Shown piece after piece: positions 46,120 to 60,209 of a stretch of 64,000 bases of DNA. Location of the stretch: positions 310,001 through 374,000 of the forward strand of contig OZ234499.1 of NCBI GenBank assembly GCA_965153455.1. Reading direction: 5' to 3'. Under the pieces are notes generated by a model. The model saw nothing but the letters and a program-made list of their open reading frames with translations. It was not told where the DNA came from and did no database searches. Source of the DNA: Sphagnum compactum (Eukaryota; Bryophyta; Sphagnopsida; Sphagnales). Made by a program: the position numbers and the translations under genes. Position 1 is the first letter of the stretch; each line of letters starts with the position of its first letter.

Positions 46120-49100
46120 TGTGCCTCACATCTCAAGAAGAAGTGCAGTCATTTCAGAAGCTACTACAGGTACTGTAAGATGTGTTGTAGCATTCACAAA
46201 CTTCACAGGTGGTGGACATAATGAGCAGTTACAATATGTGCGTTCATATTTATTGATGCTGTGCAAACTTTGGAATATTGTAACCTTATTGAAGTTCAAT
46301 CTGGATGGAAAGAGAAGTTGAAGTAGAAGGGCTAAGTGGTGATCTTTCATGCATCGTTGGGTTGAGCTGCTCCAAAGAGGCTGTATTTTGTGTTCAAAGC
46401 ATCCTCGTGCAATGCAACTGAGATGTTTTCATCTTTGGAGAAATCTTTCATAACAGATTAGAGCATAGTTGGCTTATGATCAGTGAAAGCATAGGTTGTA
46501 AGAAGAAGAAATTGTCAAAGAATGAAGTTTTTCACCTACAACAGAAGTGTGAAGGTTCAATTGGTTTAATGTCAAAGACCCCTGGTAGGGCCAGAGAGCT
46601 TCAAAACTCCTTGGAAATTGTACACAGGAAAGTACACATGAGAGTGCAGGCAGATCATATATTTGCGGCTTTGCTTGCATAAGGAGTGTGCTTATCTGTG
46701 AACTTCATTGTTTCCTCACATATGTGATCTTATGCAAAGCTTGTGAGATCTCAGAGTAGAACTGCATGGGCTTGAAGTGCATGGAAAATGTCATGGTTAC
46801 CTTAAGCCTTATTGATTGCTTTCTGTGTATATTTTTCACATCCATGTAGGTTGGACTACATCTGAGTCCTTTCTAAGCAGGGTTACCCTGCTATATTGCC
46901 AGTGTCATTTCTTGTCTGACTTCAACCCGGGAGCTGAGTGCAAACTCCAGAGATGAGAGGAAAAATGGGCACGACCAAGAACAGTAAGGAATGTCAATAA
47001 TATCTATGGTTTCATTAGAGGAGAGAATTCCTTCCTCTTTCCTGCAGCTGCATTTTGGTAGAACTTTGGAGCTGAAGGAACGATTGACTTGCTAAGGGTA
47101 GTAAATTGTGGTGTAGCAGCAAAGAGAATGCTGATTTATTGTACAATGTATTTCATTTCCTCGAAGTCAGTTCTATATTTTTACACATGGTCAGTACACT
47201 TCAATGCTCTCTGATTTTGCCTTCATATTTCTGACTTATGTGACTTATATGTGATTCTGCTATGGATTCCTTATCTTGAAATTGTGCCAGATGTTTCATC
47301 AAGCTACAAAAGCAGAGGACAGAAGATCAAGTGGGTGGAGGACAAGGGCTGATCATTGTGAGTGAAGTTTCTGGTGCTTCAAGCTCTGAGATTGTAGTTG
47401 TAGAGTAGAGAAATGTTAATCTTCAAGTGTGGTGTGGCATTGCTTTGCAGGGTTGTCGTGACCATTGTAATGGTGGTGCTCAATGTGTGAGATGCTCATG
47501 TGTGGTTAGTGTTAGACCATGGCCCGCAAATGCATGGGGGTTATAGTGTGAGCAGTTTTGGAATAAGACCAGTGACCTACCTGATTGTGTGAAGCCAAGT
47601 GTAGATGGCTTGGAATGGGTGTTTTGATTCTCATATTGAAATTCTGACTGATTGTCTCCTGAATGCTGAATTTTAAGTTTAAAAGTATAATTGCTTGAGA
47701 TGAGCAGATGTGGATGCAACAGCGCACTGGAACTGTAATCTGGTTTAATTTCTGCATGAGATGCTTGTGCCAATATCAAGCTGCATGATGGGTCATGTTG
47801 TTGTGTGTTTATACTAGGTGTTTGAGTATACGGCTTAACATAGAACTAAAGCATGATAAATTGCAATTTCACTAATAAAGTGGATGTGTTTCAAGTGTAT
47901 GGATTCCTTCCACTGCCATCTCTATCCAGAGAAACTGTACTTTATTTTGCTATCTCTCTGTCAGAAAATAATTGTGAAATGTGTGCGTGGATTTACTTGT
48001 TGCAGTGCAGCAGGTGATTAGAGTTGTGTGGCTCTTAAGGTTGTGGAGAGTGTGTTGAGAGGTTGTGCACACCCTTTTTTAAGATCAGTCATTTTAAACA
48101 GTCTGTTTAAAGCTTGTTGGAAAAACAAGTGATTTTGGGGAGGGGCCAAGAAATTTGTTGCTTTTGAATTAGAAATTTGGATGGAAAACTTGACCGTTAC
48201 CTACAACCAAAACAAACAACTTGTTGATAGAAACTCCATTGAGTTAGTGATATTTTGTAACCTACCTTTACGTGCAACAGTGTTTTCCTTTCAAGCACAT
48301 TGTAGAAGAACATTTAAAAAGAAGTGGCAACCTCTGGTTACTTAAGGGGACATTTTCAAGCCTAATTGTTTGGGTCCTTGCTATTAGGTCCATGTAATAG
48401 TAACTTGTTGACTCAAAAGTGCCATTATGTATCTCAATAGTAGTACAAGAGCTTTCGCAATTCACTTTCACAAATCAATCAAAAGAACAAACTATGCTGC
48501 AATACACATGGTCCTATTTCAAAAATATTTCGATTTGATAGAAGACAAATGTTTTGCTAGGTTTAGACCGACAATGTTACATAACATGACATCTTACATG
48601 TGGTGACTAGTGTTAGTATGATGATAAGGCAGCAGTAAGCAAACATTAAAATTTTAAAAACATATTGCAATATTGGCATCAAATTTTTAAAAGTACAGTG
48701 CAACTTTGCAATATTGGCTACCACACCAAAAATATATTAACCTTATATATATAATCAAGGATGGAAATCCATCCACAAAAAGTACAACGCATGTCAAAGC
48801 AAATGTAAACACGTGAAAGGAAAACCAAGACTATCAAAATAGTAATGAAGTGGAAGACATAATGCTAAAAGGGCAACCTCTACAACAACTCAGCTAGTGC
48901 AATCAGCTAGTGATGGAGGTGCACTAACTCATATGTGGAAGAGATGAAGAATTGTGACTAAGCAGGGTAGCCTACTAAAGAATTGTGATGGCTTGTGCAT
49001 GTTGTAGGGTTATTGACACTCTGTTGCTTATAATGAGATATAAACCTTGAAGGTACTAAGGAGGTTTGCTGATGACAAGTTATACAAGCATGTATACAAG

Positions 49101-50839
49101 AAATCAGAAAGGAATCAAAATGAGGATGGAAATAATTATAGGTCTCTATGGCAAGGGGAATGAAATCTTTTCTTGACGCTTGTTTTATTTAGGATCGTGC
49201 CTTGTCTTGAGTGGCAACTGTCGCTGCATGTGTTGTCATCATTGAAACATACTACACCAATCTTTACAAATTACATCGACAATAACAACATTCATTAAAG
49301 TCAAAATTCAAAAACTATCTTTAATGATAACAATATCCACTTGTTTTCATGTGTGACGAGAAAAAAAATGAGAAACCTTTCTCTCTACATGAGCTACACT
49401 CTCCAATGCAATAGCTGCAACAATATCTTCAAGTCCATGTTAGCTAACCCTACCTTATCTTTAGGTTCTTTACATCATCTTCACACTTGGTGTTAGGAAC
49501 TTTAGTTTAATGTTAGTTTGAACCCGTATTGTGTGGCTATTAGAAACTGCTCCAAAAATCCCTGCCGGGTGTCAGGATGGTTTGTATGGTTCATAACCAG
49601 CTTTTCTCAACAAAATCAAATTCCTCGTTCAGACATATAACCCTGGTTGTAAGGATCAAATATCAGCTTCTGACATACAACCACAGTTTTCAATTGTTTG
49701 AAAAGATCAAATAACTGTCTAGAAGACTAAGGGTTCTTTGCTGGTTCTTTCATGACACCCAACCCTTCTTTGAGGGGTTTGGGATAAATAGCCAGAACTG
49801 ACAGATCCTTGATTCGGCTATTAACAAAATCAAAGAACGGCCCAACACACAGAGGTTTGACAGCTCAAAACTGGCCATAAGGGAGCAAAGCCATTGCACC
49901 AGAAGCCACTTGTTATTATTAAGAAGCCAAACGCAAAGAGAAAGAAAGGAGAAAAAAAAGGAGACAATTGCTTAGAACATGACACCACTGTGGCCGGAGC
50001 GACCATTACGTAACGCTAGTTTGATCGTCGGATCTGAAACGATCCAACGGCTCAGAAGGGACCAACACACAGAGGCTTCCTGCGATCGCTGTTTGCAGCA
50101 GGGTACAGGAGCTGAACTGTCGTGCGTGCACGCGCTTGTTCACGAGAGGTCTCTCGCGGGCGCTTCTTTGCTATCGGTATTTATCGGAATCGTCGACTTC
50201 ACTCGCGAAGAAATTGTTTCCAACTGTGAGCTTTGCGTTGCGAGGTACGTCTTACATTTGATGCGAATTTGATTCCCGTGATGCTATGCAATTTTGTTGT
50301 CGCTTCTGCAGTTGCATCAAATTGTGACTGCTAAGTACGGCAATCGAAACGTGGAATCTCATCGATTTCCGATGTGAAATCTTCTTCCGAGTGTCTGTTT
50401 CTCGGTATACGAACGTTGTAGGAGATATTAATGTTATTTCTTGGAATCTGTTCCGGTATATCTCGCTATTGCTTTTCGTTGCGCTGTTTTTGCCGTGATT
50501 TTTGCTCCTTTTTCTTGGCTGTTTTTTCAGCAACTATTAGCGTAGACTTCGTGGTCTGCATTATTTGTTGTTGCTACAGCTGAATTACTTGCAGAAAACT
50601 TCAGTACGTTGTAGATTCTGATCTCGGACATAGTGCAATATTTTATGATTTTGGAGATTGTTTGTAAATGGTTTGTGCTTTTTTTGAGATTGTTTGGGAA
50701 GGTTTGCTTTGCGGGGACCTGAACATCTGTTGGCTGTTTGATCCACTGTGCCAGACATTTGGGGTACTTATTCTTGCCTGTAAAGTGAAAGGAGGATTTA
50801 CACTGAGAGGCAAGAGCAATAGGGGAGTAATCGACAGAC
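46120..50839. other. Intergenic region between the inhibitor and the PRXL2-like gene
   Basis: No gene was recognised. From about 49,980 the DNA turns richer in CpG, as expected of the promoter and leader of the next gene. A 97-codon frame at 49,979-50,272 lies in that leader and has no family resemblance. Confidence 0.55.
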
Positions 50840-53045
50840 ATGGACGGATTGCTGGTGAGATCCACTTCGAGAACCTTGCTTGCAGGGCCGCAAGCCAGTC
50901 GGTACTCACGAGCCAAGCCTCATATTCCAACAAACATCTCGCGGGCGGTCGCACAACGTTCCTTTCCTTGCCCTCAACCACTTTCGAGTTCACTTTTCTC
51001 TAGGCCAGCATTTCTGAAGGCCTCGTCAAAGGAAATTCATACAAGGTCAATGAGTAGAGCGGGCATGGCACGGGCATCTGGTGAAGTTATGGATATGGAG
51101 GCCCTTCAAGGTATCAGTATCTTTACTGCTGACGGTGAATCTGTGCAATTCACAGATCTATGGGACCAAAAAAATGTAAGTTCAATCCTCTTCTTCACGA
51201 AACCTCACAATTGTTCCACGAAATGTTTCTTTGTGCATGAACCAATTCCCTTGTTGTGTGAGAAAAGGCAGGGATTGCAACCTATTGACATGACTGAATG
51301 CAAGGTGTCTGTAAAATGCACAAAGTATTTCAATTGCTGGGATTTAAGGATGGTTTACTGTGACAGGACTGAATATAGGGTTTGTTTGTTATTCACTTGG
51401 ATGGTAGAAAAAAAAATGTTCTCCAACATATGTTGACAAGCAGTTCAAGATGATGCAGCCTTGTTTTGTTGCAGGGAAAGGCTATTGTGGCATTCCTCAG
51501 GCACTTTGGATGTCCTTTCTGGTGAGAAGTAGTCATTTGCTTTATTATTTACATATTTTGTTGCATCTTGACCTCCATGGGCCGGAAAAACAAGTCTTTC
51601 TACAGGACAGAGGAAGACTTACATTCTGTCATATTTATGTCATGACCAGAAAGTGCTTGATAAACTTACAGGAGCAGTTCTCTAGGTCATCTGACAAAAA
51701 CTGAGTTTGTCTGACAGCTGGGAGTTTGCATCGGCTTTAAGAGATGCCAAGCCAAAATTTGATGCTGCTGGTTTCAAGCTTATAACTATTGGTGTCGGGC
51801 CTCCAAGCAAAGCTCGCAACCTTGCAGAAAATGTAAAATTGCCTTGTCATAGCTTTGCTCATCCATTTAAAACCAGTCTGATATCTTAATTTAGTGTTGC
51901 TAGACTGATTGCAAAAGGTACATGGTCCCTCCCTATCCTGGAGAGAAATCTGATAAGATCCTTTGCTGTACTTTTTTTGGGGGTGTGGACAGTTGCCATT
52001 TCCTATTGAATGTCTCTATGCTGATCCCGACCGCAAGGTACATCTTAACAGCACACATACCTTGTCTTTTTAAGTCTTCATTGAACTCACTCCAGACCTT
52101 TATTATCTAGAAAAACCAGAGGGAAAAGTTTCTGGATGTCTTCTGTTTGATTCTGTTGTAGTGATATGACACATATGCTGATAGAGTGTATTCCTTTGCA
52201 TACTCTCTTTCGTTGACTCTACTAATTCATCAGTGTTTTGATATGCTTTTTTTTTTCTGAGTCTGTTACAGTTGAGTGGCATTCTATTTTTTCTGGTAGG
52301 GGTATTGGCTTTACTTGTACTTAGTGGGCTAACTGAGCTGGTAACTGAATGGATATCATCATCTTCCTTTCTTTCTTTGCCTCTTGCAGGCTCTCCTTGT
52401 TTTCTGATGTGTAGACAATGTGTGGATCACTAATTGCAGGCCTATGATGCATTGGGGCTTTATCATGGTGTGGCACGCACCTGGCTTAATCCAGCTAGTG
52501 TAAGATATAACTGAACAAGCTACTTTTTATGCTCAAAATCTTGTTGTCTGTTCTGAATCTCATGATTGTAACAATAAGATGTCTCACAAGGTTTTCTTGA
52601 AGGACTTGTTGGCGTGCTTGTGTGTCTCTCTGACTTTTGAAAAGCTGTTAGAGATAGACTGACCGATCTTTTTTGTGTTCAGATGCAAATATTTGGACGG
52701 CTAGACAAGGTAGCTAAAGCAGTGAAAGGTTGGAACTCGGGTGTCATGCCTGACGACTCAAGTGCCACTCTTCAGCAGGTGAAATTCATTATCACTTATC
52801 AGATCCCAACAAGTGGATTGATGTACTGTTGTTTTCTCAGGTCTTGGTGTAGCCCTATACCCATGCCAGAAGTTTGATGATGTCTTGAATACCTTTTTAA
52901 ATAGTAGTCATGGATGTTGTTGCAGGGTGGAGTTTATGTTTTTGATGGCTCCAGGTTGTTATATGCCAGAAAAGATGAATCCACAGGAGACCACTCTAAG
53001 ATTGATGACATCTTGAAAAGCTGCTGCACTCCTGTGGCGGCTTGA
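50840..53045 (+). CDS. PRXL2/AAED1-like thioredoxin-fold protein, probably plastid
   Basis: Seven exons join with full phase agreement: 50,840-51,175, 51,475-51,521, 51,718-51,832, 51,993-52,037, 52,440-52,499, 52,683-52,778 and 52,926-53,045, giving 272 residues. The N-terminal 75 or so residues are Ser, Arg and Ala rich with few acids, like a chloroplast transit peptide. The AhpC/TSA-like domain follows: VAFLRHFGCPFCWE with cysteines at about 125 and 128, FDAAGFKLITIGVG, LPFPIECLYADPDRKAYDAL, and the C-terminal GGVYVFDGSRLLYARKDE. The CxxC pair suggests thiol redox activity, but family members are poorly characterised and the substrate is unknown. The second cysteine is created across the exon 2/3 junction. 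The first ATG is chosen because it supplies the transit peptide. Confidence 0.93.
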
Positions 53046-56000
53046 ACTGGTAATCTTCGCTATGTACCTGCATGTAACACTGTAGTAGATATGCAAATCT
53101 GATGTGAACTGAAGTTGTGATGTAGATCTGTGCCACATGGTGCCATCTGTTGGTCATGGGAAATGACAACCTTGATGCAGCAGTATTTGTTGACAGATTA
53201 CTGATTGAAGTTTGACCCTGGAGGTTTGTGTTGGCCATACCTGAGATATTCAGATGCTTGGAGGAAACATATAACTGAAGAACTGGGGGTGGGGTTTCAG
53301 AATGCAGGACTTCAGTGGACAAACTCTGCCTCTAACACAAGTGCAGTTGTGTATAACACAATCAGGTTTTTTGATAACTCTTAATATAGCCAATTGCAAC
53401 AGGCTAGACAGTAGGAAGGAAATCTAGATGAGAACGGGACATCAACTTTGCAGTGGAGGTCTGGACTTTCAGGATAGAAGTTTTCACAAGAAGCAGCATA
53501 AAGACACACCTCCTATGATGAGTTAAGAAATGTAAACATTGGAGTTTGAAGTCATTTCATTCCACATACTGGGCACCCTAGAGCTTTGGAGGATAGTTGT
53601 CCTGCTCTGACCCAGACTATCAAATTCAAATTTTGAATGGAAAGCTTGTGATCCTTTTAAAACTGTGCTGGACTCTGTGTCCTGCCATTGTCAAAACAAA
53701 TAGAATGTCTAGGATCGTGAATTACTCATTCAAGAGTTTTTGGTTGTTTCCTCAAGTTGCCATGGAGTTATTTCTACTGCAGTACTGATTGCTTAGGTCT
53801 AACATCACTATGGGTGTAGATTTGAGGTAGTCAGTCAAGTCAGTAAGTTTACTGCTATGTTCAAGATGATCATTGCTGAAAATTCTGCTGGGGCCTCGAG
53901 AGAAGGAAGATGGAAGTTTACATATTTGATCGCATCTGAAGTGAGTTACAAGCAATGTATGAAGTTTGTAGCAATCTGGTCCTCGTAGAAACTACTTATT
54001 ATATGATTCTGTTGAGAGAAAGTAAAGTGAGGTTCTTTACTTGTTGTAATTGTAGTTCCCTTTTACCATTGCTTGCATTGTTGGCAAGTTTTTGGCTGGT
54101 TTTCATAGGTTAGCAGAGTCTCTGAGGTCACACAGTGGGTTTGGAGAGTCTTAGAGACTTAGAAAATGATAGAGGTCTGATACGATATGTCAGCCTTGAG
54201 GTGTACCCTAAACCCTAATGACGCTATATGCTTACAAGAGTTTCTGCATTGTGCTGTTCAGACAAAAACTTTTCACCTGTTTTGAAAAGTATGGAGTGTA
54301 GATCCTGGCAGCTCCAACCCATGGTCACCTTGGAATTGGTTTTCAGTTCCACTCACCACTTTGTTTTACTATATGTTACACATGAAAGCCAACCAGCTAC
54401 ACTGGGTGTCTGTGGGTTAAGCAGTTGTCTAAACATGGGTTTGAGAGAGAACATTGCAGGCCCCTATTGAGGTAGAGAGGTTCAACCTTTGAGGGCAATG
54501 TCGCCTGCCTTTTGTATCTCAAGTAGGGACAAATCATGCTGTAAGTTAATTCTTCCATGTTCACATTCCAGACGGATGCCAATCCTGAAGAGGCTTAGCA
54601 GTTCACAAATACAGTTTTGTTGGATGGTGACTAGCGCATCACTGAGTAGCTTTGTGCATCTGAGTTTTGAAACCTGTGGCTCTTTGGAGCTGGATTAGTC
54701 AATAGTAGTGGCGTTATTATTGCTGATCAAAAGCATTGCACTCTCTCAATAACAGTGGTTCCTCGAGTGCCACCATTCAGATTTGAGTAGTATTTGAGAA
54801 GAAATGATGTGCAGATGGATTATGTATAGGAATGAGTATATGGTGGTTAAATGTAGGAATGAAGACAATATATGTTTGTGATCTGAGTGAGCCCAACCAT
54901 TGATGATGATGCATTTCAGCAAAGTAGCACAAATTAGTCTACAATTTTTGAAGCATTAGTATCAAAGTGACACCGATCAGTACAATTTAATACAGATCTG
55001 AGGAGAAATGAATACAAATTAGAAATTTTTCTTTTGGCTAATGCCAAATGAGTTGAGTTGTCATCTTATTTTGGCTCAGCTTAAGGAGTGTTTAGCGCGT
55101 CTGCAATCAATTAGAGGGGCCATGGGTGAGATAGCTTCCTGCCACAAGAGGGACTAGCTCTCTCCCTTTTTCTTTGGTTCCTGCAGGCTGTGCGTCTTTT
55201 GGCCTTTCTTCGGCCTTCCCTTTTTTGTCTCCCTTGTGATGGTTCTGGCCATTAATCTTTTATTGGATTTTTCTTTGACCTTCCCTTTTTTGTCTCCCTT
55301 GGGATGGTTCTGGCCATCAATCTTTTATTGGATTTTTGTGATAATCAAAAAAAGCTGCTGATTGAACAATGCTCTTTTGTGCTAATGACCCTAAAACCCA
55401 ACCATTAAAAAATATTTAAACAATGAGGTCAAAAACAAATAAATAAATAAATCCAAAGTAGTTAGTACTCACAAAATAGTCTACAAATCCAAGATAAAAT
55501 AAAAGTTAAAAAGATAATACTCACCAAATACCAACTGCTCAAAGGAAAGAAGGAACCATGGGTATAACTCTCCAGACAAGGAGAACAATGAGTATATCTC
55601 CGGACAAGGTCTTGTCTTGAACGGCCAGATTCAAGCTGCTGTTGGCTGTGATTAATGATGAGAAGAGCAGGGGTGTGCTTAACCATGAGAAGAAGACAAA
55701 TAATGAAAGAAAAGGGGGGGAAGAGAAACATGACTGACGGCTTCCCACCTTTTTTAACCAGCCACCTTTTTAGGTCGACTGTGCTGAGCTGCATGCAGAT
55801 GCTGTTGTGGTGGGGAAGTGTAGTAGTCGTTTAGCACTAACGAGGTTTTTGTCTTGTCGCCTTACACTGAAGTTTAGCTTTGGATCCGGGGATCACTTTG
55901 GCCAGATTTCTTCACTTCTACTTGTTTAGAAAGTCATGCACTTGGATCCAGGAAAATTGTGCTGAGGAAATTTTAATTTGTGGTACTTTTTGTTCATCTC

Positions 56001-56296
56001 CTAAGCTTGCAGGTTCTGTCAGCTGGAAGTGGAAGTTTCACAAGTGCGCGTACTTTGCCTCTTGATCTTCTGGTCTTCTTGGGTTTTTGGAGAGGAATTC
56101 CTCAGCTGTGGAGGGGGGACCACCAGTTTGCACACTCACGGGGAGTTCACAGGAGGGGAGTCGAATTGCTACTTGGTTTGTTCTCTACTCGGTCGTTGCA
56201 TTGTGTTTGTTGTGCTAACAGGATTGAATGTAGCTGGTTTTGCACAATGCATATGCAGGTTAGAGTCAGCCACAAAAATTGCGCGGAATTCTAGCA
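53046..56296. other. Intergenic region without recognisable gene
   Basis: Only short open frames occur. A two-copy direct repeat lies at about 55,204-55,338. An AAACCCTA telo-box-like word sits near 54,210. The last few hundred bases are the presumed promoter and leader of the next gene. Confidence 0.55.
55204..55338. repeat. Two-copy direct repeat, about 67 bp
   Basis: CCTTCCCTTTTTTGTCTCCC, then GGATGGTTCTGGCCAT and AATCTTTTATTGGATTTT, occur twice in succession with very few differences. Confidence 0.88.
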
Positions 56297-59200
56297 ATGT
56301 CGGACGCTCTCAACTCGATGATGTTCGAGAAGGCATGCGACCTTCTCGTCAATCAATTATGCTTCCCGCGCGCAACAGTCTACCGAAGTGTTCGCACGAT
56401 CTTGAAGGTACTTCATGAGTGAGGGGTGAGGAATTTATTTTCTTTAGTTGTCACAGTAAATCAGCACTGAATATCACAGTGGACTCAAGAAGCCCCTTGA
56501 GCTGTTGTTACAGGAGCTGATTCTGTAGCAGTTCATCTGCTGTACTGACCCTTGTAATCTATTCAATAGCTGCAGCCTGCCAGCTTGAATTGGATCAAAC
56601 TCAAGTTGCGCCCTAATGGCTTGAGCATACCTGATGATACCAGTGTCCTTGATTTGGTTGCTACTGCACAGCTCTACAAAACAGATGACCCGGAAGTGGA
56701 CCTTGCTGCATGTTGGAAACTCATGGAAGAGGACAATTACCGCATTATTGTGGACCATATATTGGAGTCTCAAGCAGAAGTTGAATCTGAGAAGGTGAGC
56801 ATGAAGCAGGACTTGCTGAAACCATCCAAGAATTTCTCAATTTTAGCAATCTATATTATCATGTATGTCTTCGATGAGACATGCACCCATATTCTTTGTG
56901 AAGAGGATTGAACTTTGCTGTTGAAAGTCATTTGTTGTGTAACATAAAAGAGACTTCATACGGAGGGGCAGTAGGCTTAACATTCAATAGTTTTATTGCT
57001 GTTCATTACAGCTTGGTGTAATTGAGAATCTTTTGAAAAGCTCTAAACTCTTCATAGTAGAGGACAGTAGAGGAAGGTGGAACAGTGGTAACTGCTAAAG
57101 TTGACTGTGGTAAGGAGTCTCTTACCTTCAAACTCCACATGTTTCTGTTCTTTGACTGTGATAGCAGCTGCTTGCTAATTGCATGTTTTCCCATAGTCCT
57201 TGTCTCATCTATTTTCCAAATGCAATGATGACAAACTATGCTCATGGTGGGGATACCAAAACTTTCATATTGTACATATTGTTGGGAGCTGTTGTTGCAG
57301 CTTTCTTTGAAATTTGATAGCCTTTGATGTCTGCTTTTGTACCTTTATGATACAGAAATTACCAGCTCTCAAGGCTGATCGGCGACGAAAAAGGAGGAGC
57401 TTTTGTTCCCAGCCTGCTCCTGAAGACACAGCACCTTCATCTCCAAGACAGGTTAGTAGTTACACATAATTTTCTTCTACAGCAGGAAACCGAAGCTCTT
57501 CTAGAGTTGCTGAAACATGTCCCATTCTGCAAGCCTGACATTCACATTGTGCAATAATATACACTTTTGCAGATCAGCCCACCACTTGTGATATATCTGC
57601 CAGCTCCTGGAGATGGATGGCCTGAACCAATGTCACATGGCTCAGCTGGAACCTCTATGGAGGCCTGTGTCAACCAGAGGAAATTAGAGCCAAAAGGTGA
57701 GGTTCTAATTCCAAGCTCATGACCTATTTGAGATTCATTGTTCAGTTTATCAAACTGTATTAGCAACATGCTTGACTAGTGTTAGACTGATTCAAAACAT
57801 ATAAACAACTAGATAGGCTTGGCACAATACATGCACATTTTAACTTGCACTGACTGTAATGAATCAGATTCAGAGGGAGAAATTCAGACTTTGGATCAGA
57901 CTGAAAACTGCACACCAGAAACTCCTCGTGTCTGCCAGGGATCATTGAACAGAAGGTTTTGCACGACTCCATGCCCAGACTGTATTGTCCAGATGGCATC
58001 TCGCTGGAAACCCAGACAGGTAGCATCAAACAATGTGGTCGATAGGGGTGAAGCTTCAGTTGCGGTAAGTCGTGGCCGAACAGATTCCCCTCGCAGCAAT
58101 TCCATTTCACTTCAAGTTGCCAGTGTATCTCACCATAGCAACTCTCCATCCAGTGTAGCTGCTGTTGGCAGGACATGTGCATATCCAGCTCCTGTTTTTG
58201 TCCGTGCACAGGCAAGCACTGTGTCCCCTTGTTCTCCAACCCCTGCCCCTGTCTGTACAATTGCAGCTAGTATCTCTCTGTCACACTGGTCACAGTTCCT
58301 CCAGCCACCACCACTGCCTTCCCTTCTGCCTCTTCGAAATCCATGCCAAATTGCTTCATCAAATCTGACACAGAAACCACTGTCAGCAATGCTGCAAACT
58401 ACTGCCTCGCCTGCAGAACCCTCCTCAAATTTGTCAAACTTGCATTCTGCCCCTCTTGCTTCCATTTCCCATCAATCAGAAAGTCCATCCTCTTGTCACC
58501 AAACTCAAGTGCTTTTTCCTGCCAGATTTTCAACTTTGGTTGATAAGTCTGCTGCAGATCAGAGGCGGGCTATTGCGGCTACCTCCATCCGTGGAAAGTT
58601 GGAGTACTTGCAGAAAGTGAAGGAACCTGCAAAGGTGGCTTTCATGGAAAATATCCCAAGCAGCTCCACCAGAGATACAGAGGCTGTCCTCAGACAGCTC
58701 CTCAAGAGCATTTTGGACACCTTTGAGTTCACTCCAGTGAAGCATGGTACTTTGCAGGAGCTTGTGTACCCAGCTGCTGACCAGAATTGTGCTTTAGTCC
58801 GATTTTTCTCAGAAGCTCTGGTAGGCATTATTGTAGACTACTGCTCCTTTGAAGGATGTTCAGGACTCACAATTGATGGTACAGAGCTGATCATTAGGAG
58901 AACTGGAGAAGATGCGCCTGCCTTATCTTTCCAGAGCTTGAAAGCCCAAGCGAGAGGACGGGCTTTAATACCAGGAAACATGGTGTATGTCAGTGGTGTC
59001 CTTGAGAAATGGTATGCAGATCTTGAGGCTCTGAGAGGTCTCTTCACAAACATTCTTGAGATGCAGAATGAGGATTCAGTCAACATGGGAATGATTTCAT
59101 CCATCTTTGTTCTTCCCAAGCATCGAGGTGTATGGTTGCAGCTGGCTTCAATAGCAATGGCCGATCTCCTTTTTTACCGCAGCTCAAGGTACCCAAGTCT

Positions 59201-60209
59201 GCTGGAGCCCCTGGGTTCATCTGTGGTACTTTGTCGCCATTCGCAGGTAATTCCATTACTTGCAGTTTCACAAAAAGAGATAGCATTATTATGGGGAGGC
59301 AAGGAGTATCAAAGGCAACGGATTCTTTTGCTGCAGTTCCAAACAGAATGTGTAGTCAGCCTTGCTAGTGAGAAGGTAAAAAACTTATTCGAATACACTC
59401 TGAGGAAGATCAAACGGTGTGGACTTCAGGAGGCTGCTCTCGAGTCCATTGTACCTGTAACTGGAACACGGAATGTAGAGGTTACAATGACTTCAGAAAA
59501 TGCAGCAAATGCAGTCATGGACTATTTCATTGCAGAACCTAAGAGATTTGTGTTGGAAGGTGGGCCTCCATTCCTTGTATGTAGACATCCACAGTACATT
59601 CGACCAGGAGCTATCTATAAACTGCAGCAGGAGGTGGGAGCAGCTCATAAGCAAGCAAAAGAGGGCATTGCATTATGTGTGCGTGGGGTTGAAAAGATCC
59701 AGTGTGCATATGCATTGTGTAGTGCCTTGAATGAGGTATTTGAGAGGGCAATTGCAGGTTGTGGTGTGCTTGAGATGGGAACACAGGTCATCCTTGATCT
59801 GTCAATAAGGAACATGCAAGAGATGGTAGTTGTTAGATTGGTGGATGTGAAAAGTACAACCTGTCTCCTTGCAGTGAAGGAGCCTTTGCAGCTATCTGGG
59901 AGGACCATGGTCTTGTCACCTATGGAGCCAAGCCCATCCCCCTCTACATCCTTTCTTCCACAGCAAGCCTCAGCAATATGGGGACCTTGCACCGGGTACA
60001 TGGAGCTTGGAGGCACTGTGCCACCCTTTCATGCACCTCTACATGGATCTGCACATCCTCCAAGATGGTCAGATTTTTCTCATTTCCCAAGCTCCCCGCA
60101 CATCCCAGCATATCCATATTCTCATGGAAGGCCATCAATCCATCTGCCTCCTTTTCCTCCTGGCTATTGTGGAGGATATTTTCCAGCTCTAGGCCATGGC
60201 TGGAGATGA
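56297..60209 (+). CDS. Protein of unknown function with four RRM-like modules
   Basis: Five exons (56,297-56,407, 56,570-56,794, 57,356-57,451, 57,573-57,696 and 57,868-60,209) join in phase to 965 residues. The N terminus (MSDALNSMMFEKACDLLV) and exon 2 look like a compact helical domain. Exon 3 has a basic, NLS-like KADRRRKRRS. A Ser/Pro-rich linker follows. Residues about 442-530, 556-645, 668-766 and 784-871 each show an alternation of short strands and helices with hydrophobic ends (for example VAFMENIPSSS with NCALVRFFSEALVGIIV, and ALCVRGVEKI with MVVVRLVDVKSTTCLLAV) that resembles degenerate RRM folds. The aromatic RNP residues are largely missing. The tail is Pro/Gly/His rich. A nuclear RNA- or chromatin-associated role is inference only. 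An exon 2 start at 56,576 is an equally phased alternative. No family name is assigned. Confidence 0.75.

Noticed and set aside
49979-50272. 97-codon ORF upstream of the PRXL2-like gene
   Set aside because: It lies in a CpG-rich probable promoter or leader and shows no recognisable family; more likely untranslated leader sequence.
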